Below are positions 44,881-54,658 of a stretch of 64,000 nucleotides of DNA, piece by piece. This stretch comes from Streptomyces violaceoruber. GTDB lineage: Bacteria; Actinomycetota; Actinomycetes; Streptomycetales; Streptomycetaceae. Position numbers and translations under genes: made by a program. The notes beneath the pieces were generated by a model, which saw only the letters and a program-made list of their open reading frames with translations, made no database searches and was not told where the DNA came from. The first letter of the stretch is position 1. Each line of letters begins with the position of its first letter. The stretch spans positions 29,472 through 93,471 of the forward strand of contig JODI01000077.1 of NCBI GenBank assembly GCA_000720805.1, read 5' to 3'.

Positions 44881-45370
44881 GTGACGTCCGCGACCTTCGA
44901 GGTGCCGGCCTGGAACGATCTGGCGGCAGCCCTGACGGAGGACTTCTCCGCCCTGCCGCGACGCGACCGCAGCCCTGTCCACCGGGTCTTCCTCGGGCCT
45001 CACACCCAGGGGTGGCGGCTGTACGGGGTGTCGGACGCGGAGGTGGTTCGCCCGCGCCACGGCGCAGCACCTGCGTACCACCGCCGCCCGCTACCCCGAC
45101 GACCCGGAACTGACCTCGCTGGTGGGCGACCTTCTCGACGGAAGCGAGGAGTTCACGCGCCTGCGCGCCTCCCATGACGTGTCCGCGGGGACCGCTCTGT
45201 GCAAGACGTTCAGGCACCCACTGGCCGGCCCGGTCCCGTCAACTGCGACGTCCTCGACCTCACAGACCGCGACCAGCAGGAGGTGATCCACACCGTGGAC
45301 CCGGGCTCGCCCTCCGAGGAGGCGCTACGGCTGCTGTCGGTCATCGGCACGCAGCGCATGGACGTCACCC
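44881..45370 (+). pseudogene. C-terminal MmyB-type domain of an XRE regulator, frameshifted
   Basis: Across three frames the plus strand gives VPAWNDLAAALTEDFSALPR, DRSPVHRVFLGPHTQGWRLY; ARATAQHLRTTAARYPDDPE; LTSLVGDLLDGSEEFTRLRA; and VNCDVLDLTDRDQQEVIHTV, LLSVIGTQRMDV. This is the ligand-binding domain of actinobacterial XRE/MmyB-like regulators. The N-terminal HTH is gone and two frameshifts remain. Confidence 0.75.
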
Positions 45371-45651
45371 GCCGAGTCGGACCGGGCAATCTTCCCGGCA
45401 TACGTCGGCATCCACCGCCACGGCTCCACCCCACCGCCACCGGGGGCCGCGACCGGGACCGGGACCGCTCAGCCGGCCGCGGGGTACTGTTCGGGCCTCA
45501 GGTCGCGTGTGTGGGATCACGCGTTGCGGTACCAGGGGCGCCGGAAGGGCCGTGTGAGACAGCCGGGCGGTCACGTCGGACAACCGTTGGCGTACTAGTC
45601 TGATGTCCCTCAACGGCCGTTCGCGGTAGGGACATAGGAAGGTGACCGGCG
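45371..45651. other. Promoter region of the Ser/Thr kinase gene
   Basis: No gene is supported. A purine-rich GGAAGGTG (45637-45644) precedes the kinase start. Confidence 0.35.
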
Positions 45652-47910
45652 ATGTCGCTGAGCCCCGCCGACGCGGAGTCCATAGGCGGCTATGCGCTGG
45701 AGCGCCGGCTCGGCAGCGGCGGCATGGGTGTCGTGTATCTGGGACGCTCGGCCTCAGGGCGGCAGGTCGCGGTCAAGGTCGTGCACGCGCAGTACGCCCT
45801 GGACGAGGAGTTCCGTACCCGCTTCCGCCAGGAGGTCGCGGCGGCGCGCCGGGTGAGCGGGGCGTTCACCGCCCCCGTCGTGGACGCCGACCCGGACGCC
45901 GAACTGCCGTGGATGGCGACACTGTACGTGCAGGGTCGCACCCTGGCCGAAGTCGTGACCAGGGACGGGCCGTTGGTCGGGCAGGACCTGCGCAAGCTCG
46001 CGCTGGGGCTCGTCGAGGCGCTGCGGGACATCCACCGGGCGGGTGTCGTGCACCGGGACCTGAAACCGAGCAACGTCCTGATGGCCGAGGACGGTCCGCG
46101 CGTCATCGACTTCGGCATCTCGCGCGCCGTCGACAACGAGGTCCTCACCGTGACCGGACGGCTGATCGGCACCCCACCGTTCATGTCCCCGGAACAGTTC
46201 GCCGCGCCCCGGGACGTCACCGGCGCCTCCGACGTGTTCTCGCTGGGTTCGCTGCTGGTGTACGCGGCCACCGGCAATCGCCCCTTCAACGGCGGCAGCC
46301 CGTACACGACGGGCTTTCAGGTGATGTACGAGGCACCGGCTCTGGACGGCGTACAGGAGCCACTGAGAAGCATCGTCGAGCGCTGCCTGGACAAGGACCC
46401 GGCCGCCCGGCCCGAACTGGCCGAACTGCACCGCATGCTCCGGGCGCTGCCGGCCACCGCCGCGCCCACGGCGCCGGGAGCCGCCGACTGGACCATGACG
46501 CCGGGAGCCACCGACCGGGCCGGATCCCTCCACCGGGCAACCCCTCCGCACGCCGTCCCACGCCGTGCGGTCGCCCAAAGAACGGGGGAAACACACAACA
46601 GCCGTACCGGTCACGGCCGGCGAGGACAGCGCATCCTCGTCAGCCTCGCCGCGGCCATGGCTGTGGCCGGACTGATCATCACGGCAGTGAAATGGGGGCC
46701 ACACTGGCTGACGGCCTCCGAACCGCCCACCGCGTCCGACTCCGCCGGCCCGTCCACTCCGGAACTTCCAGCCGGCTGGAAGCCATGGCGGGCGAGCCTG
46801 AACGTCGCCGTCAAGGGCGAACCGGTGGACGACCTCGCGTATGGGTGTGTGCCGGACGCAGCCGCCTTGTACTGCGCCGGAACGGGCTTCACGGTCGCCA
46901 AGATCGACGCCGCCACCGGCCGCGTCCTGTGGCGGTACGGGACCAGCCCGCAGACGTCACGGCCCGTCGGTGTCCGGAACGGGCTGGTCTACGTGTATGA
47001 GAAGCCGCCCGACGCGATCTACGAGAACGCCACCTATCTGACCCGGCGGCTGGTCGCCCTGGACGCCGACACCAGGCAACGGCGCTGGTCACGCCTCGTC
47101 AGCGACGACCGTCCGGCGTACCTGTTCAGCCGTGGGGTGTTGGCGATGTCGAAGGACGCGAAGAAGTTCGTCGCCTACGACGAGGCGGGCAAGGAACTGT
47201 GGACGGCGCCGGCGCAGGCGTCCGCCGGGAACACCTGCATACCGGGGGTGCTGGACGGTGCCCCGTACGGCCTGTGCACACCGGACGACCCCGCCAGGGG
47301 CTCGGTCAGCCTCCTGCGACTCGACCCTGCCGACGGCACGCGCCACGAGATCGCGGAGCTGCCCGCCGGGACGCAGCCGCTCGGCGTCGTCGGCGGACGG
47401 ACGCTGCTGCTGGTGCCGCAGGACGTGGAGTACGTGTCCGACAGCGGAGACGACGAGCCGTACAAGCAGTTGTTGAGCGTCGACCCGAGAAGCGGTGCCG
47501 TCCAGCGGATACCACTGCCGGCCACGACCCGCGGCAGCGCCAACCTCATCGGCGGGGTCGTGTACTTCGTACGGCCCAACGGAACGGTCACCGCCGTGCG
47601 GGCGACCAACGGCAAGCGGCTCTGGCAGAAGTCGACGGACGGCGAGAACCTGTCGGCACCGGTGGCGTCCAGGACGTACGGCGACCTGTACTTCATCAAC
47701 CGCTACGGCCGACTGCTGGCGCTGGACCGCGGCACCGGCGCACCGAAGTGGCACACGACCGCGCTGGACAATCCCGGAGGCTCGGTGGAGGACACCACGC
47801 CGAGCGTACTGCTCGTCGACGACGCGATCGTGGCCGTGGCGGGCAACACCGCCTTCTCCGTACGGCCGGACCGCCCCACTGCCCGGCCGTCCCCGGCCGC
47901 TGCGGGCTGA
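45652..47910 (+). CDS. Membrane Ser/Thr protein kinase with a PQQ-type beta-propeller sensor
   Basis: The 752-residue protein begins with a Hanks-type kinase: P-loop LGSGGMGVVYLG (20-31), K42 (VAVKVV), catalytic D136 in HRDLKPSN, D153 in IDFG, and APE-like SPEQF. A Pro/Ala linker and one membrane helix (RILVSLAAAMAVAGLIITAV, about 325-345) follow. The outside domain (about 370-745) has repeated WD/PQQ-like blades (AKIDAATGRVLWRYG, VRATNGKRLWQKSTD, LALDRGTGAPKWHT). The protein probably senses an extracellular ligand or cell-wall state. Confidence 0.92.
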   Translation: MSLSPADAESIGGYALERRLGSGGMGVVYLGRSASGRQVAVKVVHAQYALDEEFRTRFRQEVAAARRVSGAFTAPVVDADPDAELPWMATLYVQGRTLAEVVTRDGPLVGQDLRKLALGLVEALRDIHRAGVVHRDLKPSNVLMAEDGPRVIDFGISRAVDNEVLTVTGRLIGTPPFMSPEQFAAPRDVTGASDVFSLGSLLVYAATGNRPFNGGSPYTTGFQVMYEAPALDGVQEPLRSIVERCLDKDPAARPELAELHRMLRALPATAAPTAPGAADWTMTPGATDRAGSLHRATPPHAVPRRAVAQRTGETHNSRTGHGRRGQRILVSLAAAMAVAGLIITAVKWGPHWLTASEPPTASDSAGPSTPELPAGWKPWRASLNVAVKGEPVDDLAYGCVPDAAALYCAGTGFTVAKIDAATGRVLWRYGTSPQTSRPVGVRNGLVYVYEKPPDAIYENATYLTRRLVALDADTRQRRWSRLVSDDRPAYLFSRGVLAMSKDAKKFVAYDEAGKELWTAPAQASAGNTCIPGVLDGAPYGLCTPDDPARGSVSLLRLDPADGTRHEIAELPAGTQPLGVVGGRTLLLVPQDVEYVSDSGDDEPYKQLLSVDPRSGAVQRIPLPATTRGSANLIGGVVYFVRPNGTVTAVRATNGKRLWQKSTDGENLSAPVASRTYGDLYFINRYGRLLALDRGTGAPKWHTTALDNPGGSVEDTTPSVLLVDDAIVAVAGNTAFSVRPDRPTARPSPAAAG

Positions 47911-48527
47911 GTCGCCTCTCGGGAGTCACAGTGCCTTCAGCGCCGCCGGGACGTGGTCCGCCACCGGGAACGGGGCCGGGGTCGTCGTTGCGGTTGACGT
48001 CCCTCGCACCGCCCCGCCGGACGACCGACGCTCGCGGGGCGATGGCGGCCGACGGTGAAAGTCGCCCGCCACGGCACGGGGCCACGGGGCGCTCATGTCC
48101 CGCGGGAGGACCGGCGTCCAGACCGGGCTCCAGCTGCGGGACGCAGCGTTGCGTCCACCGTCAGCGGTCGACTTCGTCCCACCTCTCTTGTCCGGCGGGA
48201 CGGCTGACTGCGATATCTGCGGGACGGCTGGTGAAGCCCCGGAACGCCCAGGGTGCGTCGGTGCTCTCGTGGCTCGGGCTGGTGCGATGAGCGCGGGTAC
48301 GACGACCCGCGGTCCGGGCTGGGCGAAGGCTCACCGCGCCGGGCTCCGAGGCCCCGGCCCGCTCGAAGAAGGCGAAGCATTTCCACCCCATGCGGATGGC
48401 GAGTGCGCCCAACCGGAGGCCACAGTGCTTCCTTCAGCCAGACGGGGCCGGGGCGGGCGTGAGGGTGGCCGTCTATGAGTGTCCATTGATTTGTACACCT
48501 GTTCTTAAGGCTTGTACGTTTGTCCGC
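47911..48527. other. Intergenic region of about 600 bases
   Basis: No frame is convincing. Near the 3' end TTGTAC occurs at 48490-48495 and again at 48512-48517, direct repeats that could form the operator of the following TetR gene. Confidence 0.4.
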
Positions 48528-49190
48528 ATGCCGCCCATCGAACCGCCGTCGACGGACCCTCCCGAAGGTGAAACAGCCAAGGAAATGGCCGGCGGTGAGC
48601 GCCAGACCTCCGCCCATTCGGGTGGCGGGCGGCGACGGACCCGTCGCAACGATCCCGACCGCAAGACGCACATCCTGGACGCCACCCTCGACGTCATTGC
48701 TGATCATGGGGTGGCCGGGACGACGCATCGACACATCGCCGCCCGCGCCGGCGTGCCCCTCGGGTCGATCACCTACCACTTCGCCAGCCTGACCGATCTC
48801 CAGGCGCAGGCGTTCGCCCGGCATGTCGAACTGCAGTCGGCGGTGTTCGAGAATCTGTTCGCGAATGTCACAACGCGCGAGCACTTCGTCGATGTCCTGG
48901 TCGATCTCGTCCACGGAGGTCCCGCCAGGCACCGCAGTGCGGTCCTCGGCTTCGAGCTGCACCTGGCGGCCCTCCGCAACCCCGGTCTGCGAGCCCTGAC
49001 GCAGGCATGGACGGAGGACAGCCGCACCGTTCTGGCCCGTTTCACCGGCCCGGACGGCGCCGCCCGCCTGGACTCCCTGCTCGAGGGAATGATCATGCAC
49101 GCTCTGCTCACGACTGCGCCGCAGTCGCGCGAGAGGACGCGGGACGCGATCGAACAGACGCTCGGCCCAGCCGGTCGGCCGGGATCATGA
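48528..49190 (+). CDS. TetR family regulator
   Basis: ATG 48528 gives 220 residues with a hydrophilic N-terminal extension of about 40 residues (PPIEPPSTDPPEGETAKEMA). The HTH (ILDATLDVIADHGVAGTTHR, HIAARAGVPLGSITYHFASL) and TetR_C domain are complete. A downstream ATG at residue 23 could be the true start. Its stop overlaps the first codons of a broken MFS exporter. Confidence 0.88.
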   Translation: MPPIEPPSTDPPEGETAKEMAGGERQTSAHSGGGRRRTRRNDPDRKTHILDATLDVIADHGVAGTTHRHIAARAGVPLGSITYHFASLTDLQAQAFARHVELQSAVFENLFANVTTREHFVDVLVDLVHGGPARHRSAVLGFELHLAALRNPGLRALTQAWTEDSRTVLARFTGPDGAARLDSLLEGMIMHALLTTAPQSRERTRDAIEQTLGPAGRPGS

Positions 49191-49771
49191 CCGGAGCGTC
49201 CGCCGCCGCCCCGGCAGCGCGTAGCCCTGCTCGTCGGCGCGAGCCTCGGCGTCATCTCACTCGGGTACGCCCTCTCAGCATCCCGCTGGTGGGGGGCTGT
49301 TCCTGCTCGGCGCGGCTACAGGTTTCCGGGACGTCACGATGACCTTGCACGCCGCGGCGGTAGAACGGCAGCTCGGCCGTCCTGTCATGCCGCGCTTCTT
49401 CGCCGTGTTCAGCCTCGGCACGGCCGCCGGTGCCGCAGTCGGTGTGCTGATGACCGCACGACGGGTCCCGGTGAGCATCCATGCGGCCGTGGTCGCAGCG
49501 GTCATCGCCGGGCGGTCAGCATGAGCGCCGGGGCCGACGAGCCCGCTCGGGCCGCCGGCCGGCCCAGCGTCATCGCCTCGATCGGATACTGCGGCTTCGT
49601 CGGCGGCCCGCCGCGGGTTTCCTCGGCAACCGGACCACTGCCGGGCATGCCCTGCTCGTCATCGCGATCCTCATGACCCTGTCCGCTGTGATCGCCGGGA
49701 CCACCCGCCGGTCCCCCGACAACCGCACGCAGAGCGGCCCCGACACCCAGGAACGCACCGCTGTCAGGTGA
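49188..49771 (+). pseudogene. MFS transporter remnant
   Basis: Fragments in three frames are RVALLVGASLGVISLGYALS, LFLLGAATGFRDVTMTLHAA, AVERQLGRPVMPRFFAVFSL, GTAAGAAVGVLM, then FLGNRTTAGHALLVIAILMT. They match the middle and end of an MFS exporter with internal deletions. It probably was the target of the upstream TetR. Confidence 0.6.
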
Positions 49772-49793
49772 GAACGAAACCTTGGAGACTCCC

Positions 49794-50927
49794 ATGCCCC
49801 ATCACGCGCCCGTGCTCGCCGTCCCCGAGACCGAGCTGAACGAGCTGCGCTCACGGCTGCTCAGCACACGCTGGCCAACCCCCTGGCCCGCCACAGGCTG
49901 GGAGGTGGGCACCGAATCCGGCGAACTGCGAGGCCTCGTCACCTACTGGGCCTCCGAATACGACTGGCGTGCCCACGAAGCCACCATCAACGCCCTGCCG
50001 TCCCATCTGGCGGATATCGACGGAACCCCCGTCCACTACCTCCGCTTCGACGGCGAACACCCCGGCGCCCTGCCGATCGTCCTGACCAACGGGTGGCCCA
50101 GTTCCTTCCTCGAACTGACCACCCTGGCCCGCCGGCTGGCCACGCCGTCGCGGTACGGCGGTGACGCCGCCGACGCGTTCACCGTCATCGTCCCCTCGCT
50201 GCCCGGATTCGCCTTCTCACCTCAGCGGCCCTCGCTCGTTGAGCCGCCGCAGACCCATGAGATCTGGCACCGCCTCATGCACGACGAACTCGGCTTCGAA
50301 CGCTACGCCGCGCACGGCGGCGACCTGGGTGCCGGCATCACCTCCCGGCTCGGCGAAGCTCACCCCGAGGCCGTGGTGGGCATCCATCTGATGGCGATCG
50401 CCGGCCCGGTCTCCTACGACAAGGCCGGTGTCACAACCGAGGAGCAGGAGTACCTCGATACCGTCGCCGTGTGGTCCGCGGAAGAGGGCGGGTACCTGCA
50501 CGAACAGAGCACCCGTCCTCTCACCCTGAGCTACGGTCTGGCCGACTCACCGACCGGGCTGCTCGCCTGGATCGTCGAGAAGTACCGCGCGTGGAGCGAC
50601 TGCGGGGGCGACCTGTCGTCCCGGTTCAGCGACGACTTCCTCCTCACGCAGGCGTCGCTCTACTGGTTCACCGGCACCATCTCGACCTCTTTCCGGCCGT
50701 ACTACGAATACGCCCAGCGGCTGACGAGGCGGGTGGAGCGGGTCAACGTGCCCACGGCCCTCGCTCTGTTCCCGGCCGACCTCACCCAGCCGCCCCGCAG
50801 CTGGGCAGAGCGCACGTACAACATCACGAGGTACACCCGCATGCCCCGTGGCGGACACTTCGCCGCCCACGAAGAACCCGAACTCCTCGCACATGACCTC
50901 ACCGAGTTCTTCCGCGCACACCGGTGA
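49794..50927 (+). CDS. Epoxide hydrolase, alpha/beta-hydrolase fold
   Basis: ATG 49794 (GGAG upstream) gives 377 residues. The N-terminal epoxide-hydrolase domain (ELNELRSRLLSTRWPTPWPA, YWASEYDWRAHEATINAL) is followed by the core: oxyanion motif NGWPSS at 99-104 (N replaces the usual H), nucleophile D177 in AAHGGDLGAGI, and histidine in MPRGGHFAAHEEPELLA. It hydrolyses epoxides or related substrates. It follows the TetR/MFS remnant and may share that promoter. Confidence 0.9.
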   Translation: MPHHAPVLAVPETELNELRSRLLSTRWPTPWPATGWEVGTESGELRGLVTYWASEYDWRAHEATINALPSHLADIDGTPVHYLRFDGEHPGALPIVLTNGWPSSFLELTTLARRLATPSRYGGDAADAFTVIVPSLPGFAFSPQRPSLVEPPQTHEIWHRLMHDELGFERYAAHGGDLGAGITSRLGEAHPEAVVGIHLMAIAGPVSYDKAGVTTEEQEYLDTVAVWSAEEGGYLHEQSTRPLTLSYGLADSPTGLLAWIVEKYRAWSDCGGDLSSRFSDDFLLTQASLYWFTGTISTSFRPYYEYAQRLTRRVERVNVPTALALFPADLTQPPRSWAERTYNITRYTRMPRGGHFAAHEEPELLAHDLTEFFRAHR

Positions 50928-50969
50928 CACGAAACCCGTGACCGTTCCTGAGAAAGGAGGCCACGTCCG

Positions 50970-51318
50970 CCTACCGAACGTTCAGCGTCGGCGCGGAGTT
51001 GGGTGACGGCGGCATCCATGTCCCGGGTGATGAACGGGACCAGCGTTGAGGACCATGCCGCCACCGACCGCAGCGGCACCACGAACCGCATCCCGTCGAC
51101 CGAGGCGACCGGGCCGCCGCCCCACTCACTTCCGACAAGGACTTGTGTCGCCTGCTCGAGCCTCTGGGATTCAGTGCGAGACCGGTCGCCGCCTGGGCCT
51201 GGATCAGGGCGGCGTTCGCGGCCCGGTAGGTCGCCGGCCGCGGATGCATCTGGTCGACGTGGGACAGCCGCCGGTACCTCAGCGCGTCGATCCCGCCGAT
51301 CACCGGAGAATCTGACAT
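50970..51318 (-). pseudogene. Tn3-family transposase core fragments
   Basis: Two frames give DALRYRRLSHVDQMHPRPAT, YRAANAALIQAQAATGLA and GGGPVASVDGMRFVVPLRSV, the conserved central motif of Tn3 transposases. A jump to MDAAVTQLRADAERS follows, from the C-terminal domain. An internal deletion and frameshifts are present. Confidence 0.7.
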
Positions 51319-51344
51319 GGATGTTCCTCACCCCCCTCCCGCAT

Positions 51345-51947
51345 CTATGGGACGCGCAGTGCCTGGCGCCAGTGATCGGTGACGGTGTGGCGCAGCCGTG
51401 AGGTGTCGACGGCACGGGGGTCGAGGAGGCGTTGCAGTCCGATGCCGCGCAGTTGTCCGAGGACCGCGACGGCGACATCGTCGGGCTCGGTGTCCGGACG
51501 TACGTCGCCGTCGGTGATCGCGGCGGCGACATCGTCGCGCAGGTCGCGGCGGAATGCCTCGTCGCGCTCGCGGAAGATCGGTGCCAGGTCGGAGGCGGTG
51601 GCCGCTTCGGCCCACAGGAGCAGGAAGGCCCGGTGCATCGTTCCGGCGTCCCCGAGGGCGCCGACGTACCCGTCGATGAGTCGCAGGAGCCGGTCGAGTC
51701 CGGGCGGGAGGTCCGCGAGCCCGGGCACGAAGCCTGCTTGGGTCGAGCGGGCCAGCCGCTCGAGCAGGGCCTGCTTGGATCCGAAGTGGTGGGTGACGAT
51801 CCCGCGGCTGTAGCCGGCCCGTTCTCCCACCCGCGCCAGTGTCAGCGACCGCACCCCCTGCTCGACAACCAGTTCGGCGGCGGCGTTCAGCAGTGCGACT
51901 TCGGCCTGGGCCCGGCGTTCTTGCTGAGTACGGCGAGTGGTGGCCAT
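51345..51947 (-). CDS. TetR family regulator
   Basis: The 200-residue protein has a normal HTH (VALLNAAAELVVEQGVRSLT, LARVGERAGYSRGIVTHHFG) and a TetR_C ligand domain. It is divergent from a DUF1330/hydrolase operon with an inverted repeat between them. Confidence 0.9.
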   Translation of the reverse strand: MATTRRTQQERRAQAEVALLNAAAELVVEQGVRSLTLARVGERAGYSRGIVTHHFGSKQALLERLARSTQAGFVPGLADLPPGLDRLLRLIDGYVGALGDAGTMHRAFLLLWAEAATASDLAPIFRERDEAFRRDLRDDVAAAITDGDVRPDTEPDDVAVAVLGQLRGIGLQRLLDPRAVDTSRLRHTVTDHWRQALRVP

Positions 51948-51966
51948 GCGGACACCCTAGCAAAAA

Positions 51967-51988
51967 ACTTGCGTGTCAACCGACAAGT
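51967..51988. promoter_or_regulatory. Candidate TetR operator
   Basis: ACTTG (51967-51971) and CAAGT (51984-51988) form an inverted repeat with a 12-base spacer between the divergent TetR and DUF1330 genes. Confidence 0.5.
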
Positions 51989-52034
51989 ATGTGAGTGTGG
52001 CTTCTCCGAACAACCTTCTGACCGGGAGCCTTGA

Positions 52035-52403
52035 ATGATCGAGATCGAAGACCGCGACCTGGACGTCCTGCTCGCGGAGGACACCGGCGGTCCCGTGGTG
52101 ATGCTGAACCTCCTGCGTTTCCGCCCGGACGGCGGCAGGGAGAGCTATCAGCGCTACGCCGACGCGCTCGGCGCGGGGATCAACGCGCGCTACGGGCTGC
52201 AGGTGGAGTACCTGGGCACCGGCGGGCGTGCGCTGGTCGCCGAGGACGGGCAGGCCTGGGACATGGTGGCGCTGGTGCGCTACCCGAACCGGCAGGCGTT
52301 CGTGGACATGATCCGTGACCCCGAGTACCGCGCGGTGACCCATCTGCGCAGCGAGGCGCTCGTCGAGGCGGTTCTGCAGCCGACCTCACCGATGGGGGCG
52401 TGA
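52035..52403 (+). CDS. DUF1330 family protein
   Basis: The 122-residue protein has the DUF1330 ferredoxin-like pattern (VVMLNLLRFRPDGGRESYQR, YADALGAGINARYGLQVEYL, VALVRYPNRQAFVDMIRDPE, YRAVTHLRSEAL). The biochemical role is unknown. Its stop overlaps the start of the hydrolase gene (GTGA), indicating coupled translation. Confidence 0.88.
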   Translation: MIEIEDRDLDVLLAEDTGGPVVMLNLLRFRPDGGRESYQRYADALGAGINARYGLQVEYLGTGGRALVAEDGQAWDMVALVRYPNRQAFVDMIRDPEYRAVTHLRSEALVEAVLQPTSPMGA

Positions 52404-53167
52404 GCGCGGTGCCGGCCGTATTCGTCCATGGCAATCCCGAAACGGCGGCCGTATGGGCCCCGTTGCTCGCGGAGCTCGACCGCGCCGGTTCGCCGCGAGC
52501 CGGGCTGATCTGCCTCTCGCCACCCGGATTCGGCGCGCCCCTGCCCGACGGGTTCGGCGCGACGGTCGGCGAATACCGCGACTGGCTGATCGGAGCACTG
52601 GAGGAGATCGGAGAACCCGTCGACCTGGTCGGTCACGACTGGGGCGGCGCACACGTGGTGAATGTCGCCGTCAGCCGACCGGACCTGCTGCGCAGCTGGA
52701 CGAGCGACGTCGTCGGGATTTTCGACCGGGACTACGTCTGGCATGAGTTGGCCCAGCGTTGGCAGACCCCTGGAGACGGAGAAGCCGACGTCGCCGAGCG
52801 GTTCGGCGCAGCCGTCGAGACGCGCACCGCCTTGCTCGTCGAGCGCGGAATGAGCAGGCCGGTGGCCGAGCAGGTCGCCACGGCGCAGAACGAGACGATG
52901 AGCCGGGCGGTCCTCGCGCTCTACCGCTCCGCCGCACAACCGGTGATGGCCGAGCTCGGCCATCACCTGGAGCAGGCCTCGCAGCGGCCCGGCCTGGCGC
53001 TGATCGCCACCGAGGACCACATGGTGGGCACCGACCTGCAACGCCGCCGTGCCGCCCGTCGCGCGGGCGCCCGCGTCGGCACCCTGGAGGGTCTCGGCCA
53101 CTGGTGGATGACCCAGGACCCAGCGCGCGGGGCCGGCGCGCTGACCGCGTTCTGGGCGAAGTGTTGA
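52400..53167 (+). CDS. Alpha/beta hydrolase, haloalkane-dehalogenase/epoxide-hydrolase-like
   Basis: GTG 52400 gives 255 residues. The oxyanion turn is VHGNPET and the nucleophile is aspartate D80 in LVGHDWGGAH, typical of dehalogenase/epoxide-hydrolase branches rather than esterases. The histidine lies in LEGLGHWWMTQDP. It forms an operon with the DUF1330 gene under the divergent TetR. Confidence 0.88.
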   Translation: MSAVPAVFVHGNPETAAVWAPLLAELDRAGSPRAGLICLSPPGFGAPLPDGFGATVGEYRDWLIGALEEIGEPVDLVGHDWGGAHVVNVAVSRPDLLRSWTSDVVGIFDRDYVWHELAQRWQTPGDGEADVAERFGAAVETRTALLVERGMSRPVAEQVATAQNETMSRAVLALYRSAAQPVMAELGHHLEQASQRPGLALIATEDHMVGTDLQRRRAARRAGARVGTLEGLGHWWMTQDPARGAGALTAFWAKC

Positions 53168-53300
53168 TGACCGGAAGCAGCGAGTTCCTCTGCGGGCCAT
53201 TCGGACAAGGACGCCGTGGACGAGCATGTTCAGGAGAACCGCCTGGGTGGTCCGGTTACGGGCGGCTCCAATGCGTCCAACAGCCGACGGACCGCCCGTC

Positions 53301-53681
53301 CTAGGCGGTTGTTTCCTGTCGGCAGGGCGTGCCGGTGAGCATGTTGCCGGTGGCGGCGGTGATGACCGAGTCGAGCCGGTCCCGGGCCCGCATGAGCTCG
53401 GCGACGCGCTGGTCGACATGCTCGCGCTCCGCGGCCAACCGCTTGAGCAGGGCTGGAGTGGCCTGGCCGTCGATGACGCACGGCATGAGCTCGACGATTG
53501 TCTTGCTGGACAGCCCGGCGGCGTACAGCTGCTGGATCAGCTGGACCCGGTCGACCGCGCTCTCGTGGTAGTGGCGCTGGCCGCTGGGGCTGCGCTCGGC
53601 GCTGAGCAGATTCTGCTCCTCGTAGTAACGCAGGGCCCGGACACTGACGCCGGTCCGGGCGGCGAGTTCTCCGACGCGCAT
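53301..53681 (-). CDS. MerR family regulator
   Basis: The 126-residue protein begins MRVGELAARTGVSVRALRYY with the MerR HTH, continues NLLSAERSPSGQRHYHESAV, and ends in a coiled-coil (LKRLAAEREHVDQRVAELMR). There is no cysteine cluster for metal sensing, so it probably responds to small molecules. It is divergent from a broken amidohydrolase gene. Confidence 0.9.
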   Translation of the reverse strand: MRVGELAARTGVSVRALRYYEEQNLLSAERSPSGQRHYHESAVDRVQLIQQLYAAGLSSKTIVELMPCVIDGQATPALLKRLAAEREHVDQRVAELMRARDRLDSVITAATGNMLTGTPCRQETTA

Positions 53682-53714
53682 CCTTCTCCTGTGTGACGTT
53701 CATGATGCAACTTG

Positions 53715-53734
53715 CCTCTGACGTCAACGTGAGG
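53715..53734. promoter_or_regulatory. Candidate MerR operator
   Basis: CCTCTGACGTCAACGTGAGG is an imperfect 20-bp palindrome (CCTC..ACGT..ACGT..GAGG) lying between TTGCCT and TTTTAG promoter-like boxes, the usual MerR position. Confidence 0.6.
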
Positions 53735-53844
53735 TTTTAGCGTAACTGACGTGCGCCCCACCGGAGAACCTTCTTCAGTTCGTCTACTGACGCCCAAGGG
53801 TCGTCTCTGTTGCCCAAGGACCCGAACGAAAAGAGCGCGACGAT

Positions 53845-54600
53845 ATGAGCGGGGACAACACCCAGATGCGGCGGGTGATCGGCGTCGAGGAACACGCCTG
53901 GACGACCGAACTGCGCAACGCCTTGCTGAGGTGGGGCGACGACGAGACCGTCAACAAGATGAGCAGCCGGGGGATGCCGATCTGCGTCTACTCGATGTCG
54001 GTGAGGAGCGCCTGACGCGGATGGATGCCAGCGGTGTGGACATGGAGGTCCTCTCCAACACGACACCGGGCACCCAGCCTCTGTCGGCGAAGACGGCCGT
54101 CGCGCTGGCGCGGGAGGCCAACGACGTGCTTGCGGGCGCCGTCCCCCGTCATCCCGACCGCTTCGCGGCCTTCGCCACGTTACCCATGTCCGATCCGCAC
54201 GCGGCGGCCGCCGAGTTGGAAGGCGCTGTCACCCGCCTCGGTCACATCGGGGCGATGCTGTTCCGGAAGCCGGCCTTCGCCACGCTCCGTCTCATCCTGG
54301 CCGGCACTTGCGACCGTCACCCCGACCTGCTCAACTCCGGCGCCACGCAATGCAGCGCCGCGTCCTGCCCCACCTCGCTGACGACCTCGCCGTCCCCGCC
54401 CGCGGCGCCTGACCCACCGCGTGCTCCAGGAAGCCTTGGACGTATTCGGGCCGATCGCGATGTTCGGTGCCGACTCCACTACGGCGCATCCGCAGGCAAA
54501 TGCGGTGTTGACTCCGGCGGCACCCGCCCTTTTGTCAGCAGTGTCCCCATGGACTACGAGCAAGGAAGCAGCACACTCGGCCACTCAACGCCGAACGCGT
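53845..54600 (+). pseudogene. Amidohydrolase-family protein, frameshifted and partly deleted
   Basis: ATG 53845 opens MSGDNTQMRRVIGVEEHAWT then stops at 54015. Another frame carries RLTRMDASGVDMEVLSNTTP, LAREANDVLAGAVPRHPDRF, AAFATLPMSDPHAAAAELEG. A third gives EALDVFGPIAMFGADST. The order matches actinobacterial Amidohydro_2 enzymes (ACMSD-like). The middle barrel segment is missing, so it is inactive. Confidence 0.7.
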
Positions 54601-54658
54601 CCTCACCCTGAGGACAGCCTGACCCCACCACACCCACCGCACTTGGAAGAAGCCACGC

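Noticed and set aside
45642..47000. 452-codon ORF in a second frame of the Ser/Thr kinase
   Set aside because: It is a shadow frame. Kinase motifs are all in the 45652 frame.
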